40,608 nt of DNA. It comes from Candidatus Hydrogenedentota bacterium. Its GTDB lineage: Bacteria > Hydrogenedentota > Hydrogenedentia > Hydrogenedentales > CAITNO01. Below the pieces are notes generated by a model. It did not search any database. It was not told the origin of the DNA and worked only from the letters and a program-made list of their open reading frames with translations. Positions 29,830 to 37,754 of the stretch are shown piece after piece. The stretch is from assembly GCA_903893795.1 (NCBI GenBank), contig CAITNO010000112.1:1-40608 (forward strand), read 5' to 3'. A program made the translations under genes and the position numbers. Positions within the stretch are counted from its first letter, which is position 1. Each line of letters starts with the position of its first letter.

Positions 29830-30183
29830 CAAAAACCGCAGGGAGCCACCAAACCCGCCGCGAACCGGCGTGCGGGAACTCCAAGACGTGCAGAAGGTTG
29901 CAACAAAGACCGCAAAGACCGCAAAAACGTGAAATGGGATTCCGCATGCGGTGAAGTGGGACGGGCCGAGGGGAGAATGTGCAGCTGTGCCAATTCCCCT
30001 CTTTCACCCCAAGACATTGGACTCTTTCCCGACAGAACGCTGGCAGATGCCATGGCATGTGCGGGTGCAGAGGCAGGGGTGGCGTTTTTGCGGGTTTTGC
30101 GGTTTTTGTTCGAAGTCCATACCCCCCATGGAGTTTCTGGCCGCCGTGTTCCGGCGTTTTTTGCAGTGTTTGGCGAATTTTGC
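29830..30183. repeat. Nonamer-repeat element 2: two ~100-bp units facing each other
   Basis: Forward unit 29830-29929 (A-box 29830-29870, B-box 29898-29929) and reverse unit 30083-30183 (B-box 30083-30111, A-box 30141-30182). The B-box of the forward unit is the same as 23319-23351 except for one A. A-boxes match element 1 at 30 of 41 and 30 of 42 positions. The 153-base centre differs from element 1. It lies directly upstream of hsdR, so elements 1 and 2 bracket the hsd operon. Confidence 0.75.
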
Positions 30184-30220
30184 AAGGGAATGCTTTTTCT
30201 GCGCTCCGCCCGACGACCTC

Positions 30221-30330
30221 CCCGCAGAGTTTGCGGAGTTTGGGGCGCCTGCTCCCAAACCATTCCACCCCTTCCACTTTCTGCCGCATGTGGCCGGCGA
30301 TGCCTGCCAGATGTTTGCGGAGTTTGTTGC
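30221..30330 (-). repeat. Nonamer-repeat unit, reverse orientation
   Basis: GAGTTTGCGGAGTTTGG words at 30227-30244 and GTTTGCGGAGTTTG at 30313-30326 bound a middle segment. Bases 30260-30281 are identical over 22 bases to 31412-31433 in the unit at 31371-31482. Confidence 0.7.
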
Positions 30331-30370
30331 CGTCGATGGCCCCCCGCCCGAGCACATCTGCTGAGAAGAA

Positions 30371-30400
30371 CTCCCCCGGCGCTTTTCTGCGCCGGGAGAG
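30371..30400 (-). terminator. Possible terminator of the 62-aa membrane protein gene
   Basis: Stem CTCCCCCGGCGC/GCGCCGGGAG with a short T-rich loop; the reverse strand continues GTTCTTCTC. It is about 140 bases after the stop at 30539, so the assignment is tentative. Confidence 0.45.
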
Positions 30401-30538
30401 TTGTGTTGGCACTCTTGGGGTCAGGCCGGTTTTCCCGTCACGGGGCGACCAGTTTGATGTAGTCGTTGTCCACGACAGAGTGGACCTGTGCTCCATCGCG
30501 GCATCGCACACGCAGCTGGCGGTAGCTCGGCCAGGCAC

Positions 30539-30727
30539 TTAGTCTTGGACGGCCCGCCACAGGGCGACCATTCCCTTGATGATTACAAGCAGGCCAAGTA
30601 CCCCCCAAAGCACGGGGATGATGAACCCTACCAACAGCAGGCACGCCGCCCAGAAAAGCCATTTCGGCCAAGGGCTGTAGAGTCCTAGGATGAAGAACAC
30701 GAAGGCACCAATCAGGAGTAGTACCAC
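30539..30727 (-). CDS. Small two-helix membrane protein, unknown function
   Basis: A 62-aa, strongly hydrophobic protein. Helix 1 about residues 2-17 (LLLIGAFVFFILGLY), a turn with SPWPKW, helix 2 about 22-50 (long, perhaps two helices with a break at PVLWG), then a short polar end. The start is GTG at 30727 with AAAGGA about 9 bases upstream; the nearby ATG is out of frame. Hydrophobicity over the whole length and the ribosome site make it a real gene. It could be an element-borne small membrane protein; no toxin family is recognised. Surrounding 30728-31370 holds no further gene I can support. Confidence 0.65.
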   Translation of the reverse strand: MVLLLIGAFVFFILGLYSPWPKWLFWAACLLLVGFIIPVLWGVLGLLVIIKGMVALWRAVQD

Positions 30728-31007
30728 GGTATCATTTCCTTTCTATAAAACTCTGGTTTGTGGCAACTGCCGTCCCGACTCAGGGCGGGAGTTCCCCTTT
30801 CCTCTGCCACCGGCGGCAGCCCCATGCCACCATCCGGATTCTCGCTTGAACAGTGCGCGTGCGGCCGAAACCAAGAATGAAAGCGAATTAACTGGGGGGC
30901 ACCTTAAGGCTCCCTGCGCCCCCGCCCCCAAAAAGCAAGGGGGACACCGCCCGCACCGCGCGCCAACTCGGGGGTTACCACACCCCTCCTGCCACACGGT
31001 ACCAGAC

Positions 31008-31033
31008 GATGCCCCCGAACCATCGGGGGCATC
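31008..31033. repeat. Perfect 11-bp stem-loop
   Basis: GATGCCCCCGA (31008-31018) and TCGGGGGCATC (31023-31033) with loop ACCA. There is no T-run on either side, so it is not a clear terminator. A GATGCC...GGGCATC stem occurs again around the hairpin at 33081-33130. Confidence 0.6.
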
Positions 31034-31370
31034 CGGCACCTGGGCAAAGGCAGGAATAGTCATGTGGTAATTTGAGTTGACGTCGCCCAAGACCGAATGC
31101 CAAAGCATTCGCTATGTTTAATGACGGCCACCGCTGGCGGCTTACTGCGTGCTCTCCTTTTCTCCTTCGTTCAACGAGGTGGCCATCGGCCACCTGCCAT
31201 TCAAGTATAGTGACGGGTCCGTGCCGACGCAACAGGGTGCACGTGAAAAACTGACCCCGCCCGGCGCGGCAGGGTTTCGACAACCGTCCTGCACTGGGAC
31301 GAGATTCCGGCGCGGCCTCTGCCGTGTCTCCGTGCCCTGTGCTGGCAACTTCGCCCCCGTTCTCGCGGAT

Positions 31371-31482
31371 GCCCTGCGGAGTTTGCAGCGTTTGGGGCGC
31401 TTCCCTCCATTCCATTCCACCCCTTCCACTTTCAGCGGGGGCACACCGGCGGTGTTTGCCGGGTGTTTGAGGAGCTTGCCCG
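31371..31482 (-). repeat. Nonamer-repeat unit, reverse orientation
   Basis: GGAGTTTGCAGCGTTTGGGGCG at its left and GTGTTTGCCGGGTGTTTGAGG at its right are the two box regions. It shares 22 identical bases (31412-31433) with the unit at 30221-30330 and a box pattern with 37611-37655. No facing forward unit is visible nearby. Confidence 0.65.
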
Positions 31483-31601
31483 GCGGTCTGGCACCCACTG
31501 CGTCGGCAGCTTTCTCTGTGCTCCAGCGCGCGCCCGCAACATCTTCCCTCTCGGGCACATATTGATTCCATGCGGTGCCCGGCGCATGAGGAGCCACTAC
31601 C

Positions 31602-31964
31602 ATGCGCGTGTTTCGTTCCCTGGAGGAGGTGCGGTCTGCCGACGGGTTGGAGCCCGGCTGGCGGCTGGCCCTGGAGCGGGTGATGGGCGACCTCGTGTCG
31701 GCCTTGTCCGGCGCGGGGTTCACCTACGATCCCGCCACTGAGGGGCCTGTCGTGCTGGCCGAGAGGGGCGACACGGACGACGACTGGCGCAACCTGATGG
31801 GTTGCGCCCTGTCGGCTGCGCTGTTCGAGGGGGCGACCCTGGAGCACGGCTGTTTCGTGGCCGTCGTGCTGATGAACAACGAGTTCGGCTACACCATCGT
31901 CGTCCCCGACGCCCCCTGGCTCGCCCCAGAGTCCCTCACTCGGCTCATCGACGCGATGGGCTGA
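31602..31964 (+). CDS. Hypothetical island protein (120 aa)
   Basis: A 120-aa acidic soluble protein, not recognised. It opens MRVFRSLEEVRSADGLEP, contains an aspartate-rich turn (ERGDTDDDW) near the middle and beta strands (GCFVAVVLMNNEFGYTIVVPD) towards the end, then APESLTRLIDAMG. No signal peptide or membrane segment. AGGAG lies 8 bases upstream of the ATG. It is the first of a run of small forward genes reaching to the integrase; such runs are common in integrative elements and often encode regulators or anti-defence proteins, but nothing in the sequence shows which. Confidence 0.7.
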   Translation: MRVFRSLEEVRSADGLEPGWRLALERVMGDLVSALSGAGFTYDPATEGPVVLAERGDTDDDWRNLMGCALSAALFEGATLEHGCFVAVVLMNNEFGYTIVVPDAPWLAPESLTRLIDAMG

Positions 31965-32026
31965 CCTGCACCTCCCCGTCCTGCCCCCCGCAACCCCAAA
32001 TCCGAAAGGAAAAGGAGTCCCCGACA

Positions 32027-32248
32027 TTGAGCAAGAGTAAGCAGAGCAACCTGCCCGAACCGTGCGGTTCGGGCTACCGCTATTCACCCAGGCCGGACCA
32101 CACCGTCGCGGGCGTCGATCTCGGCCGACTGGCCGGATGCGCGGCCGAGAAGGCGACCGACGTCGCCGTCGCCGTCGCGCTCGACCGCCTCGGCCCCAGG
32201 ACGACGGAAATTCTGCGGTCCGTGCCACCACTAACAAGGAGCAAATGA
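32027..32248 (+). CDS. Hypothetical small protein (73 aa), TTG start
   Basis: A 73-aa frame beginning at TTG 32027, chosen because AAAAGGAG lies about 8 bases upstream and the first residues MSKSK mirror the MSKPK start of the next gene. The rest (GSGYRYSPRPDHTVAGVDLGRLAGCAAEKATDV and on) has one likely helix. No family is recognised. It stops 6 bases before the next ATG, so the two would be cotranscribed. With a high-GC background a chance frame is possible. Confidence 0.45.
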   Translation: MSKSKQSNLPEPCGSGYRYSPRPDHTVAGVDLGRLAGCAAEKATDVAVAVALDRLGPRTTEILRSVPPLTRSK

Positions 32249-32254
32249 CATACC

Positions 32255-32941
32255 ATGAGCAAACCGAAACCGAAGAGAGACAAGAGCACCGAGCTGCCCG
32301 ACGGCGGCGCGGACACCCCCGAGGGCAGCAGCGCCCCGGCGCCGGTGATGGTCACCGTCGTGGCCACCCGGCAGTGCGTGAAGCTGAACCCCGCCAGGGG
32401 CGGCGGCGGCATCACCTACCAGGTCGGCCGCATCGAGGGCGACGGAGTCGTCGTGCTGCGCCTGAAGGACAACGACGGCGGCGGCCGATTCAGCCGCGAG
32501 TGGGTGCCTTTCGAGCGACTGCGCACCTGCTTCTCGCCCGCCGTGCTGACGGGCCAGCCCTTCAAGGCCCACGCGCTCGACAGCGCCTTCACGGGACGGT
32601 CCACCACAAATGCAGGATTCCTCACCGCGGCTATCAGGGCGGAGGGTCTGGCCTACGAGGACACCGAGCACAGGGGCATGAGCCTCCTGAACGGCGGCTT
32701 CGATACCTGGGTGCAGGGCGTGCTCGACGCCGAGCCCGAGAAGAACGACGACGGCACGGTGAAGCTGGAGCCGCTGGTCCCGCCGAAGCGCGAGAGCCCG
32801 TTCTCCGCGCCGAAGGACGGGGCGGCGAAGAAGCCCGGCGGCAAGCGCCGGGAGCCCGCTGCCGATGCCGATGAATCGGACACCGCCGATGGCGACGCCA
32901 CCGACACAGCCGACGCCGAGTCCTGCATGGCCAACGCCTGA
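32255..32941 (+). CDS. Hypothetical island protein (228 aa) with disordered ends
   Basis: A 228-aa protein, not recognised. Residues 1-30 are Lys/Pro/Asp-rich; about 31-160 is a folded core with beta strands (VMVTVVATRQCVKLN, ITYQVGRIEGDGVVVLRL, WVPFERLRTCF) and TWVQGVLD; about 165-228 is a charged Pro/Lys then Asp/Ala-rich tail. The core pattern suggests a small beta-barrel, perhaps nucleic acid binding, which is an inference only. AAGGAG lies about 13 bases upstream of the ATG, rather far. It sits in the forward-strand run of small island genes. Confidence 0.65.
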   Translation: MSKPKPKRDKSTELPDGGADTPEGSSAPAPVMVTVVATRQCVKLNPARGGGGITYQVGRIEGDGVVVLRLKDNDGGGRFSREWVPFERLRTCFSPAVLTGQPFKAHALDSAFTGRSTTNAGFLTAAIRAEGLAYEDTEHRGMSLLNGGFDTWVQGVLDAEPEKNDDGTVKLEPLVPPKRESPFSAPKDGAAKKPGGKRREPAADADESDTADGDATDTADAESCMANA

Positions 32942-33080
32942 CCACCCCCGCATTGCATGCCCATCCCCGCCCGCCGACGCACAACCGCGCCGGACACCGC
33001 AATCGGGCGGGGATGGACGTTCCACGAGCTTGGGCGGGCCAACTCCGATTACCACATTCCATCGCACCTGCCCCGCCCCG

Positions 33081-33130
33081 GATGCCGGGTACCCCCCTCG
33101 CGGCAACGCCGGGGGGTACCGTCGGGCATC
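33081..33130. repeat. Strong nested hairpin in the 350-bp gap after the 228-aa gene
   Basis: GGTACCCCCC (33088-33097) pairs perfectly with GGGGGGTACC (33111-33120). The outer GATGCC (33081) pairs with GGGCATC (33124-33130). No T-run follows. The gap 32942-33293 has no gene. Confidence 0.6.
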
Positions 33131-33293
33131 GCCCGTCCACTGCAAAAGGCCAAACACTCAGGAACCTCTGGGTTTCCCCGCGAACATGCCCCCCGCCGAG
33201 CAGCGCCTGGAGAAAGATGCGCGGGGGAAGGCCTTTCCACTTCCCGCATGCAACCACCCGGCCCGGCCTTGTCGGGTCACAGGAGCACACACC

Positions 33294-33815
33294 ATGCACC
33301 GCGATGAGCACACTAGCACTACCACCGTCTGGACCTCCGATATCCGGCCGGAAATTGGCACAACCGAGCCCCTGCTCGCAGAGGTCATCGCATGGGCCGA
33401 CGCCCATCCCTGCGCATGGGACGTCGTGACCCGTGCCAGGAGCAAAGCCTTCGGGCTCGGCTCCTGCGAATACATCGGATGGGCGCAGCGCGGCATGGCC
33501 CCGACGGCGGTCCTAGAGCGGGCAAGACACCTCCACGGGCTCGCCGAAGGCCGCGACGCGTTCCAGGGTCCGGCCTCCATCTTCGCGTGGCGAGCGCGCT
33601 TCACTCTGGAGCACTACCGCGACAAGGGCTTCACGGGTGGCTTCTTCCGCCAGCACGACGGCCAGTTCCACCGGCTCTGCATGACGATGGACTACACGCC
33701 CGAGACGCTCGGCGATGTGGTGACCCGCTTCATTGAGTGGTGCGGCCGGGACTGCCTGACCGAGTACGTGACGCTCGACTCAAAGATCGTGCGCCGCATG
33801 GACCGCCCAACCTGA
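33294..33815 (+). CDS. Hypothetical island protein, paralog A of the WAD/GFTGG pair
   Basis: A 173-aa protein. It shares with the gene at 34255-34821 a gap-poor alignment over about 130 residues: WADAHPCAWDVVT, SKAFGLGSCEY, FAWRARFTLEH, KGFTGGFFRQH, MDYTPETLGDVV-RF. The shared His, Asp and Trp residues look like a folded domain, but no known motif is evident. AGGAG lies 9 bases before the ATG at 33294. No signal or membrane segment. Two copies with a plasmid-type gene between suggest duplication inside the element. Function unknown. Confidence 0.72.
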   Translation: MHRDEHTSTTTVWTSDIRPEIGTTEPLLAEVIAWADAHPCAWDVVTRARSKAFGLGSCEYIGWAQRGMAPTAVLERARHLHGLAEGRDAFQGPASIFAWRARFTLEHYRDKGFTGGFFRQHDGQFHRLCMTMDYTPETLGDVVTRFIEWCGRDCLTEYVTLDSKIVRRMDRPT

Positions 33816-33821
33816 CACCTC

Positions 33822-33868
33822 GAAAAACCGCAAACGCCCAACGCGCGCTGCCAATTGGCGCAAACAGG
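33822..33868 (+). repeat. Partial nonamer-repeat unit
   Basis: AAAACCGCAAACGCCCAACGCG and then GCGCAAACAGG are forward-oriented 9-bp words like those of the larger units. No partner is seen. It lies between two island genes. Confidence 0.4.
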
Positions 33869-33930
33869 CATCAACCCCAGCAGCGCCTGACAGAGACTGT
33901 CCGGGAGAGCGGACAGAGAGGAATCTTCCC

Positions 33931-34242
33931 ATGGACAATGACATCCCCGCCGCGCCCGCGATGCGCTTGGGTCCCATCGTCAGCACGCCCGGTGCCCTTG
34001 AGGCGCTACGGGCATGCGGTGCAGACCCCCTCCAGTACCTCCGTCGCCATGCCGCCGGTGACTGGGGCGACCTCGACGAAACCGACAAGGCGGCCAACGC
34101 GGCGGCGCTCACCAGCGGCGCGCGCATCATGAGCGTCTACACCCTGCCAGACGGCACGAAGCTGTGGGTCATCACCGACGCGGAAATCGACGACAACCAC
34201 AACCGGCAGGCGACGACCTTCCTGCTGCCCGACGAATACTGA
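33931..34242 (+). CDS. Conserved plasmid/ICE-associated small hypothetical protein
   Basis: A 103-aa soluble protein. The pattern STPGALEALRACGADPLQYL, HAAGDWGDLDETDKAANAAAL, GARIMSVYTLPDGTKLWVITDAE and TTFLLPDEY is a family I recall as common on plasmids and integrative elements (often annotated plasmid-related protein); its role is unknown. GAGAGGA lies about 9 bases upstream. It lies between the two paralogs A and B and is the clearest sign, beside the integrase, that this stretch is mobile DNA. Confidence 0.82.
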   Translation: MDNDIPAAPAMRLGPIVSTPGALEALRACGADPLQYLRRHAAGDWGDLDETDKAANAAALTSGARIMSVYTLPDGTKLWVITDAEIDDNHNRQATTFLLPDEY

Positions 34243-34254
34243 GGGGGGCGCATC

Positions 34255-34821
34255 ATGACCAAACGCATGATCCACCCCTACATGGCACCGCCCCCGCCGC
34301 CGGTGAAGTCCCGCGTGATGCGGCTCGTCGCCGCGTGGACTCCGGAGAACGCGCGCGCCGTGCGGTGGGCCGACAGAAACCCGGTCGCATGGGAGATCGT
34401 CACCACGGACACGAGCAGGGCGATGGGCCTGGGAGCGCCCGAGTACGACGAGAGGGTTTGGCACGGCACGGACTCAGAGGCGGTGCTGGCGCGCGTTGTC
34501 CGGCTGCACGAACTGGTCCTGGAGGCCCGGAAGCGGCCCAGTTCGCTCTACGCATGGCGGGCTGTGTTCGCGATGGAGCACTTCCACGACCCCGGCTTCA
34601 CCGGCGGGCTGTTCGCACAGCACGTGGGCAGCAAGGAGCACTTCCATTTGCTGCTCGACTACACGCCTGCGACGCTCGCAGAGGTCATCGGGCGATTTGC
34701 TGCCTGGACCTACCACGGAAGTCCGGTCACGCACATCACAATCTACGGGGTGACTGTGTACCAGTACGCGCCGCCCCGCAAGGCCGCGCAGGGAGGGCTG
34801 AGCCATGGGCGACCTGAGTGA
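34255..34821 (+). CDS. Hypothetical island protein, paralog B of the WAD/GFTGG pair
   Basis: A 188-aa protein with a Pro-rich start (MAPPPPPVK). The core WADRNPVAWEIVT, SRAMGLGAPEY, YAWRAVFAMEH, PGFTGGLFAQH, LDYTPATLAEVIGRF aligns to paralog A at 33294-33815. GAGGGGG precedes the ATG by about 7 bases. It ends with a basic tail and overlaps the next gene by 17 bases, so the two are translated from one transcript. No function is known; conservation of both copies argues that neither is decaying. Confidence 0.72.
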   Translation: MTKRMIHPYMAPPPPPVKSRVMRLVAAWTPENARAVRWADRNPVAWEIVTTDTSRAMGLGAPEYDERVWHGTDSEAVLARVVRLHELVLEARKRPSSLYAWRAVFAMEHFHDPGFTGGLFAQHVGSKEHFHLLLDYTPATLAEVIGRFAAWTYHGSPVTHITIYGVTVYQYAPPRKAAQGGLSHGRPE

Positions 34822-35098
34822 CCTAAACGATGTTGCACGCGTCATGCGCTCGCCCGAGGGTGAGGCCCGGCTGGAGGGCATCCGGGCGTCCCTCGCTGGA
34901 CGCACGGTTGTTGATGTGGACTTCACCAACGGGGTGCATGCAATCGTGATCTTGCTGTACCTCGACGGCGGGGGCATATTTCTCGCGACGGACCCGTCGC
35001 TCTACGTGGACGCCCTGCGGAACGAGTTCGCTGAAGTCATCCGCCGCGAATATCTGGTGGACTACCCCGAGCGCCGCGCCGATGACGGTCCCGAGTGA
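34805..35098 (+). CDS. Hypothetical island protein (97 aa)
   Basis: A 97-aa protein, not recognised. It opens MGDLSDLNDVARVMRSPEGEARLEGIR (helical), then two or three strands (TVVDVDFTNGVHAIVILLYLDGGGIFLA), then an acidic helix (DALRNEFAEVIRREY). GGGAGG lies about 9 bases upstream, inside the end of paralog B. Its compact alpha-beta build and low charge fit a small soluble protein. Confidence 0.65.
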   Translation: MGDLSDLNDVARVMRSPEGEARLEGIRASLAGRTVVDVDFTNGVHAIVILLYLDGGGIFLATDPSLYVDALRNEFAEVIRREYLVDYPERRADDGPE

Positions 35099-35293
35099 CC
35101 TTAGACGGCGCAACGGCGCGCGAGTTCAAATCACCCAGTAAAACAGTGGCAATGCGGACCGGTCTCGACATTCGCTGAGGACGGGCCGACTGGCACCCAA
35201 GCCAGACCAGAGTCCACCCAAAACCACCCATCAACACGCCGCGGCGCGTCCGCATCCACGGGCAGCGTGTTGCCAGTGCCCCGCGCGGTGGAG

Positions 35294-35636
35294 GCGCTTC
35301 CGGCGCTGACCGGAAGCGCGCGAAAAGGACCCAGCCTCGGCAGCGGCGCGCCGAAGGCCGACCGACGGCACGCCCCACCGGCGTGTCCGCACAACTCCCC
35401 GGCGACGGGGCGCGAAAAGCCCGGAGAGGCGGATGCAGAACCGCGCCGCGCCTGCGGCGTCCGACGGCACCCGCCTCTCCCTTTGCCCCCCAAACGGCGG
35501 TTCCCGCGCACGCGGGGACCGGAAATGCCCCGGAGTGCCCGCGCGTGTGCGGGCACCCGACCGAACATTCAATTGCGGCGATTGGGCGATGAGAAAATCC
35601 GGTCCCACGAAGTCACAGGACTTGATGGACTGTGAC
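35294..35636. promoter_or_regulatory. Hairpin-dense region upstream of the integrase gene
   Basis: Five inverted repeats in 343 bases: 35294-35319 (10-bp stem), 35423-35480 (10-bp stem enclosing a second stem at 35444-35459), 35499-35520 (10-bp stem, one mismatch), 35535-35556 (8-bp perfect stem) and GTCACAG/CTGTGAC at 35612-35636. None has a T-run. It may hold the attachment site, integrase operators or a structured RNA. No other gene is visible between 35099 and 35708. Confidence 0.5.
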
Positions 35637-35708
35637 CGGTCCCAACGCCGCCTCCAGGCGTCGCACACCCCCGCCGCGCGCAACCCCAACCCCACAGGAG
35701 GAGACCCC

Positions 35709-36896
35709 ATGGCCACCGACAACACCATCAAGACCCGGTTCCGGTTCACCGACCGGACCATCGAGGCCCTGCCCCCGCCCCCGCAAGAGAGTGCCAGCAC
35801 GGACGCGGAATACTCGGACCTGGAGGTGCCGGGCCTGAAAATCTTCGTCGGCAAGGGCGGAAGAAAGGCCTTCCACCTTCGCTATCGGCTCCTGGGCCGA
35901 AAGCGCTGCATCCGCATCGGCCCTTTTCCGAGCGTGACCGTCAAGGACGCCCGGCTCCGCGCCCATGAGTTCAAGGCGCTCGTCGCCCGCGATATCGACC
36001 CCCTGACCGAGCGCGAGACGAAGGCTGCTGTCCCGACCTTCGAGGAGTTCGCCACGAAGCACTACCTGCCCTTCGCCAAGTCGCGCAAGCGGTCCTGGCT
36101 CGACGACTCACGGATGATCAAGACCGCGTTCGTCCCGGCGTTCGGGCGGCGGCGGATCACGGAGATCACCACCCGGGATGTCGCCAGGCTTCTTGAGACT
36201 TTGAAGGAGCGCCGGACCGCCTCGACCTCCAACCGTTACTTCGCCGTGATTTTGAGGATGTTCAACCTGGCCGTCCAGTGGGGCTACCTGGAGCGCAACC
36301 CAATGACCGGCCTGAAGAAGTACCCCGAGAACAACGCCCGCGAGAGGTACCTGACAGCCGACGAAATCGCTCGCCTGCTCAAAGAACTGGAGGCGTGGCC
36401 CAGCCGCGCCGTCTCCGGTCTGCTGCGTTTCCTGCTCTTCACGGGCACGCGCTTCGGGGAGGGCGCCCACCTCACGTGGGACCGCGTCAACTTGGACAAC
36501 GCCACTGTCTTCCTGGACAAGACGAAGTCCGGCCGGACCCGGACCGTCCTGATGAACAGCCTCGCGGTGGAGGTACTGCGAGAGATGCAGGCGCTGCGCA
36601 AGAACAACCACCCGTTCGTTTTCCCAGGGCGCTTCGAAAATGACGGTATCCGCTGCCCGAGAAACGCCTTCAAGAAGCTGTGCAGGAAACTGAAGCTGGA
36701 CAACCTCAAGATGCACGACCTCCGCCATTCGTTCGCCAGCCTCGCGGTCAACGCCGGGGCCAGCCTCTACGACGTGCAGAAACTCCTGGGGCACGCCAAC
36801 TCCGCGATGACCCAGCGGTACAGTCACCTGAGTGACCACACGCTGCGCGCCGCCTCGGAGACCGTTGCGCAGAGCATCGCCGCAGCCACCAAGTGA
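35709..36896 (+). CDS. Tyrosine recombinase/integrase (phage-type, DUF4102-like N-terminus)
   Basis: A 395-aa integrase. N-terminal arm-binding/DUF4102-like domain (about 10-100; LEVPGLKIFVGKGGRKAFHLRYR), core-binding SAM-like domain (about 110-200), catalytic domain with Arg248 (TGTRFGEG), Lys273 in the beta-hairpin, His336-Arg339 (HDLRH), His362 (LLGHAN) and the nucleophile Tyr371. All catalytic residues are present, so it should be active. It cuts and rejoins element and chromosome at att sites. The start at 35709 has AGGAGGAG about 8 bases upstream; the longer frame to 35433 runs through hairpins and is unlikely. A strong terminator follows. The attachment site itself was not located. Confidence 0.94.
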   Translation: MATDNTIKTRFRFTDRTIEALPPPPQESASTDAEYSDLEVPGLKIFVGKGGRKAFHLRYRLLGRKRCIRIGPFPSVTVKDARLRAHEFKALVARDIDPLTERETKAAVPTFEEFATKHYLPFAKSRKRSWLDDSRMIKTAFVPAFGRRRITEITTRDVARLLETLKERRTASTSNRYFAVILRMFNLAVQWGYLERNPMTGLKKYPENNARERYLTADEIARLLKELEAWPSRAVSGLLRFLLFTGTRFGEGAHLTWDRVNLDNATVFLDKTKSGRTRTVLMNSLAVEVLREMQALRKNNHPFVFPGRFENDGIRCPRNAFKKLCRKLKLDNLKMHDLRHSFASLAVNAGASLYDVQKLLGHANSAMTQRYSHLSDHTLRAASETVAQSIAAATK

Positions 36897-36920
36897 GGCG
36901 CTTTGCAGACACGCACACAG

Positions 36921-36966
36921 GAAGGGCCGCCCCGCTCCGCGCGGGGCGACGGCGGCCCTTCTCTTC
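36921..36966 (+). terminator. Rho-independent terminator of the integrase gene
   Basis: AAGGGCCGCC (36922-36931) pairs with GGCGGCCCTT (36951-36960), enclosing a second CCCCGC/GCGGGG stem, and is followed by CTCTTCC. It begins 25 bases after the stop codon. Confidence 0.8.
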
Positions 36967-36998
36967 CCGACCCACTGCAGGAAAGGACTCCCCCCGCC

Positions 36999-37202
36999 AT
37001 GATGGAGATGATTGTCCAAATGTGGACCCTTGGCCCGACGCGTTATCTCGACACCCACCCGATGGCCGAACTCGCGGTCTGGCTTTCCCTTGCGTCTCTG
37101 GTGCCGCTGTGCTTTCTGGCCGTGGTGCTGTGGCTCCTGCTGCTCCCCGTGTCGCGGCTGGAGCAGATGGCCGCCCGCTGGCGGGCCTGGTGGGGCCGGT
37201 GA
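36999..37202 (+). CDS. Small single-pass membrane protein, unknown function
   Basis: A 67-aa protein. A hydrophobic helix spans about residues 24-50 (AELAVWLSLASLVPLCFLAVVLWLLLL) and is followed by a basic amphipathic end RLEQMAARWRAWWGR, which fits a cytoplasmic C-terminus. The start at 36999 has AAAGGA about 11 bases upstream; the longer frame from 36903 would run through the integrase terminator. Not recognised. It is separated from the integrase by that terminator, so it needs its own promoter, which I do not see. Confidence 0.55.
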   Translation: MMEMIVQMWTLGPTRYLDTHPMAELAVWLSLASLVPLCFLAVVLWLLLLPVSRLEQMAARWRAWWGR

Positions 37203-37233
37203 GCAAAGAGACGACCCACGCTTGACCTTCGAG

Positions 37234-37352
37234 CAAACACCGCAAACGCCGCAGCGCGGTGACGCCTGACCGCAAGGAAAAAACTGCCGTTTTCCCTTGG
37301 AAAATGGCCATTTCGGGGCAAACACAGCAAACACAGCAAACTCCGCGCGGGG
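37234..37352 (+). repeat. Nonamer-repeat element 3, forward unit
   Basis: CAAACACCGCAAACGCCG at 37234-37251, about 65 bases, then three 9-bp words CAAACACAG, CAAACACAG, CAAACTCCG at 37319-37345. It faces the reverse units at 37611-37870 across about 258 bases. Confidence 0.72.
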
Positions 37353-37610
37353 TCGGGGAAGATGGAGTGGATGCCGTCCCAGCAGAGGGGCCGGTGTGCG
37401 TCGGCACGGGGGCTTCTGTGTGTGCAAGTGTGTGGAGATGTGCACTCGCTCCGCTCTTTGCTGTGTGAAATCAGGGGGAGGGGATTCATCTTCTTCACGG
37501 AGCGGGGGAGGGAGAGTCCCCTGTCCGGCGATCCTTCCTTTTCCGCCGTGGTGGCCTGGATGGGATGACCTTTGCATGGTGAGAGGGGACAGGATGTTCC
37601 TTCCACATGG

Positions 37611-37720
37611 GGCCGGGGAGTTTGCAGAGTTTGGGGCGTTTGCCTCCATTTCGTTGCGACTGTTGGACTTTGAGGCACACCGCACGGGCAGCGGGCCAGC
37701 GGCGCTTGCGGAGTTTGCCC
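37611..37720 (-). repeat. Nonamer-repeat element 3, reverse unit a
   Basis: Begins GGCCGGGGAGTTTGCAGAG and carries three GTTTG words at 9-10-base spacing (37619-37643), then GGACTTTGAGGCACACCG (37665-37682) and a last GCGGAGTTTGCCC (37708-37720). The same order appears in unit b. Confidence 0.72.
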
Positions 37721-37754
37721 GGTGGGCAGAGGCTTCACATCCTGCTGGCCCTTT

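Noticed and set aside
29951..30542. Several overlapping frames upstream of hsdR
   Set aside because: They run through the nonamer units in all frames; the open length follows from the absence of stops in the repeat words.
31008..31033. Terminator at the 11-bp perfect stem
   Set aside because: No T-run on either strand and no gene ends next to it; kept only as a stem-loop.
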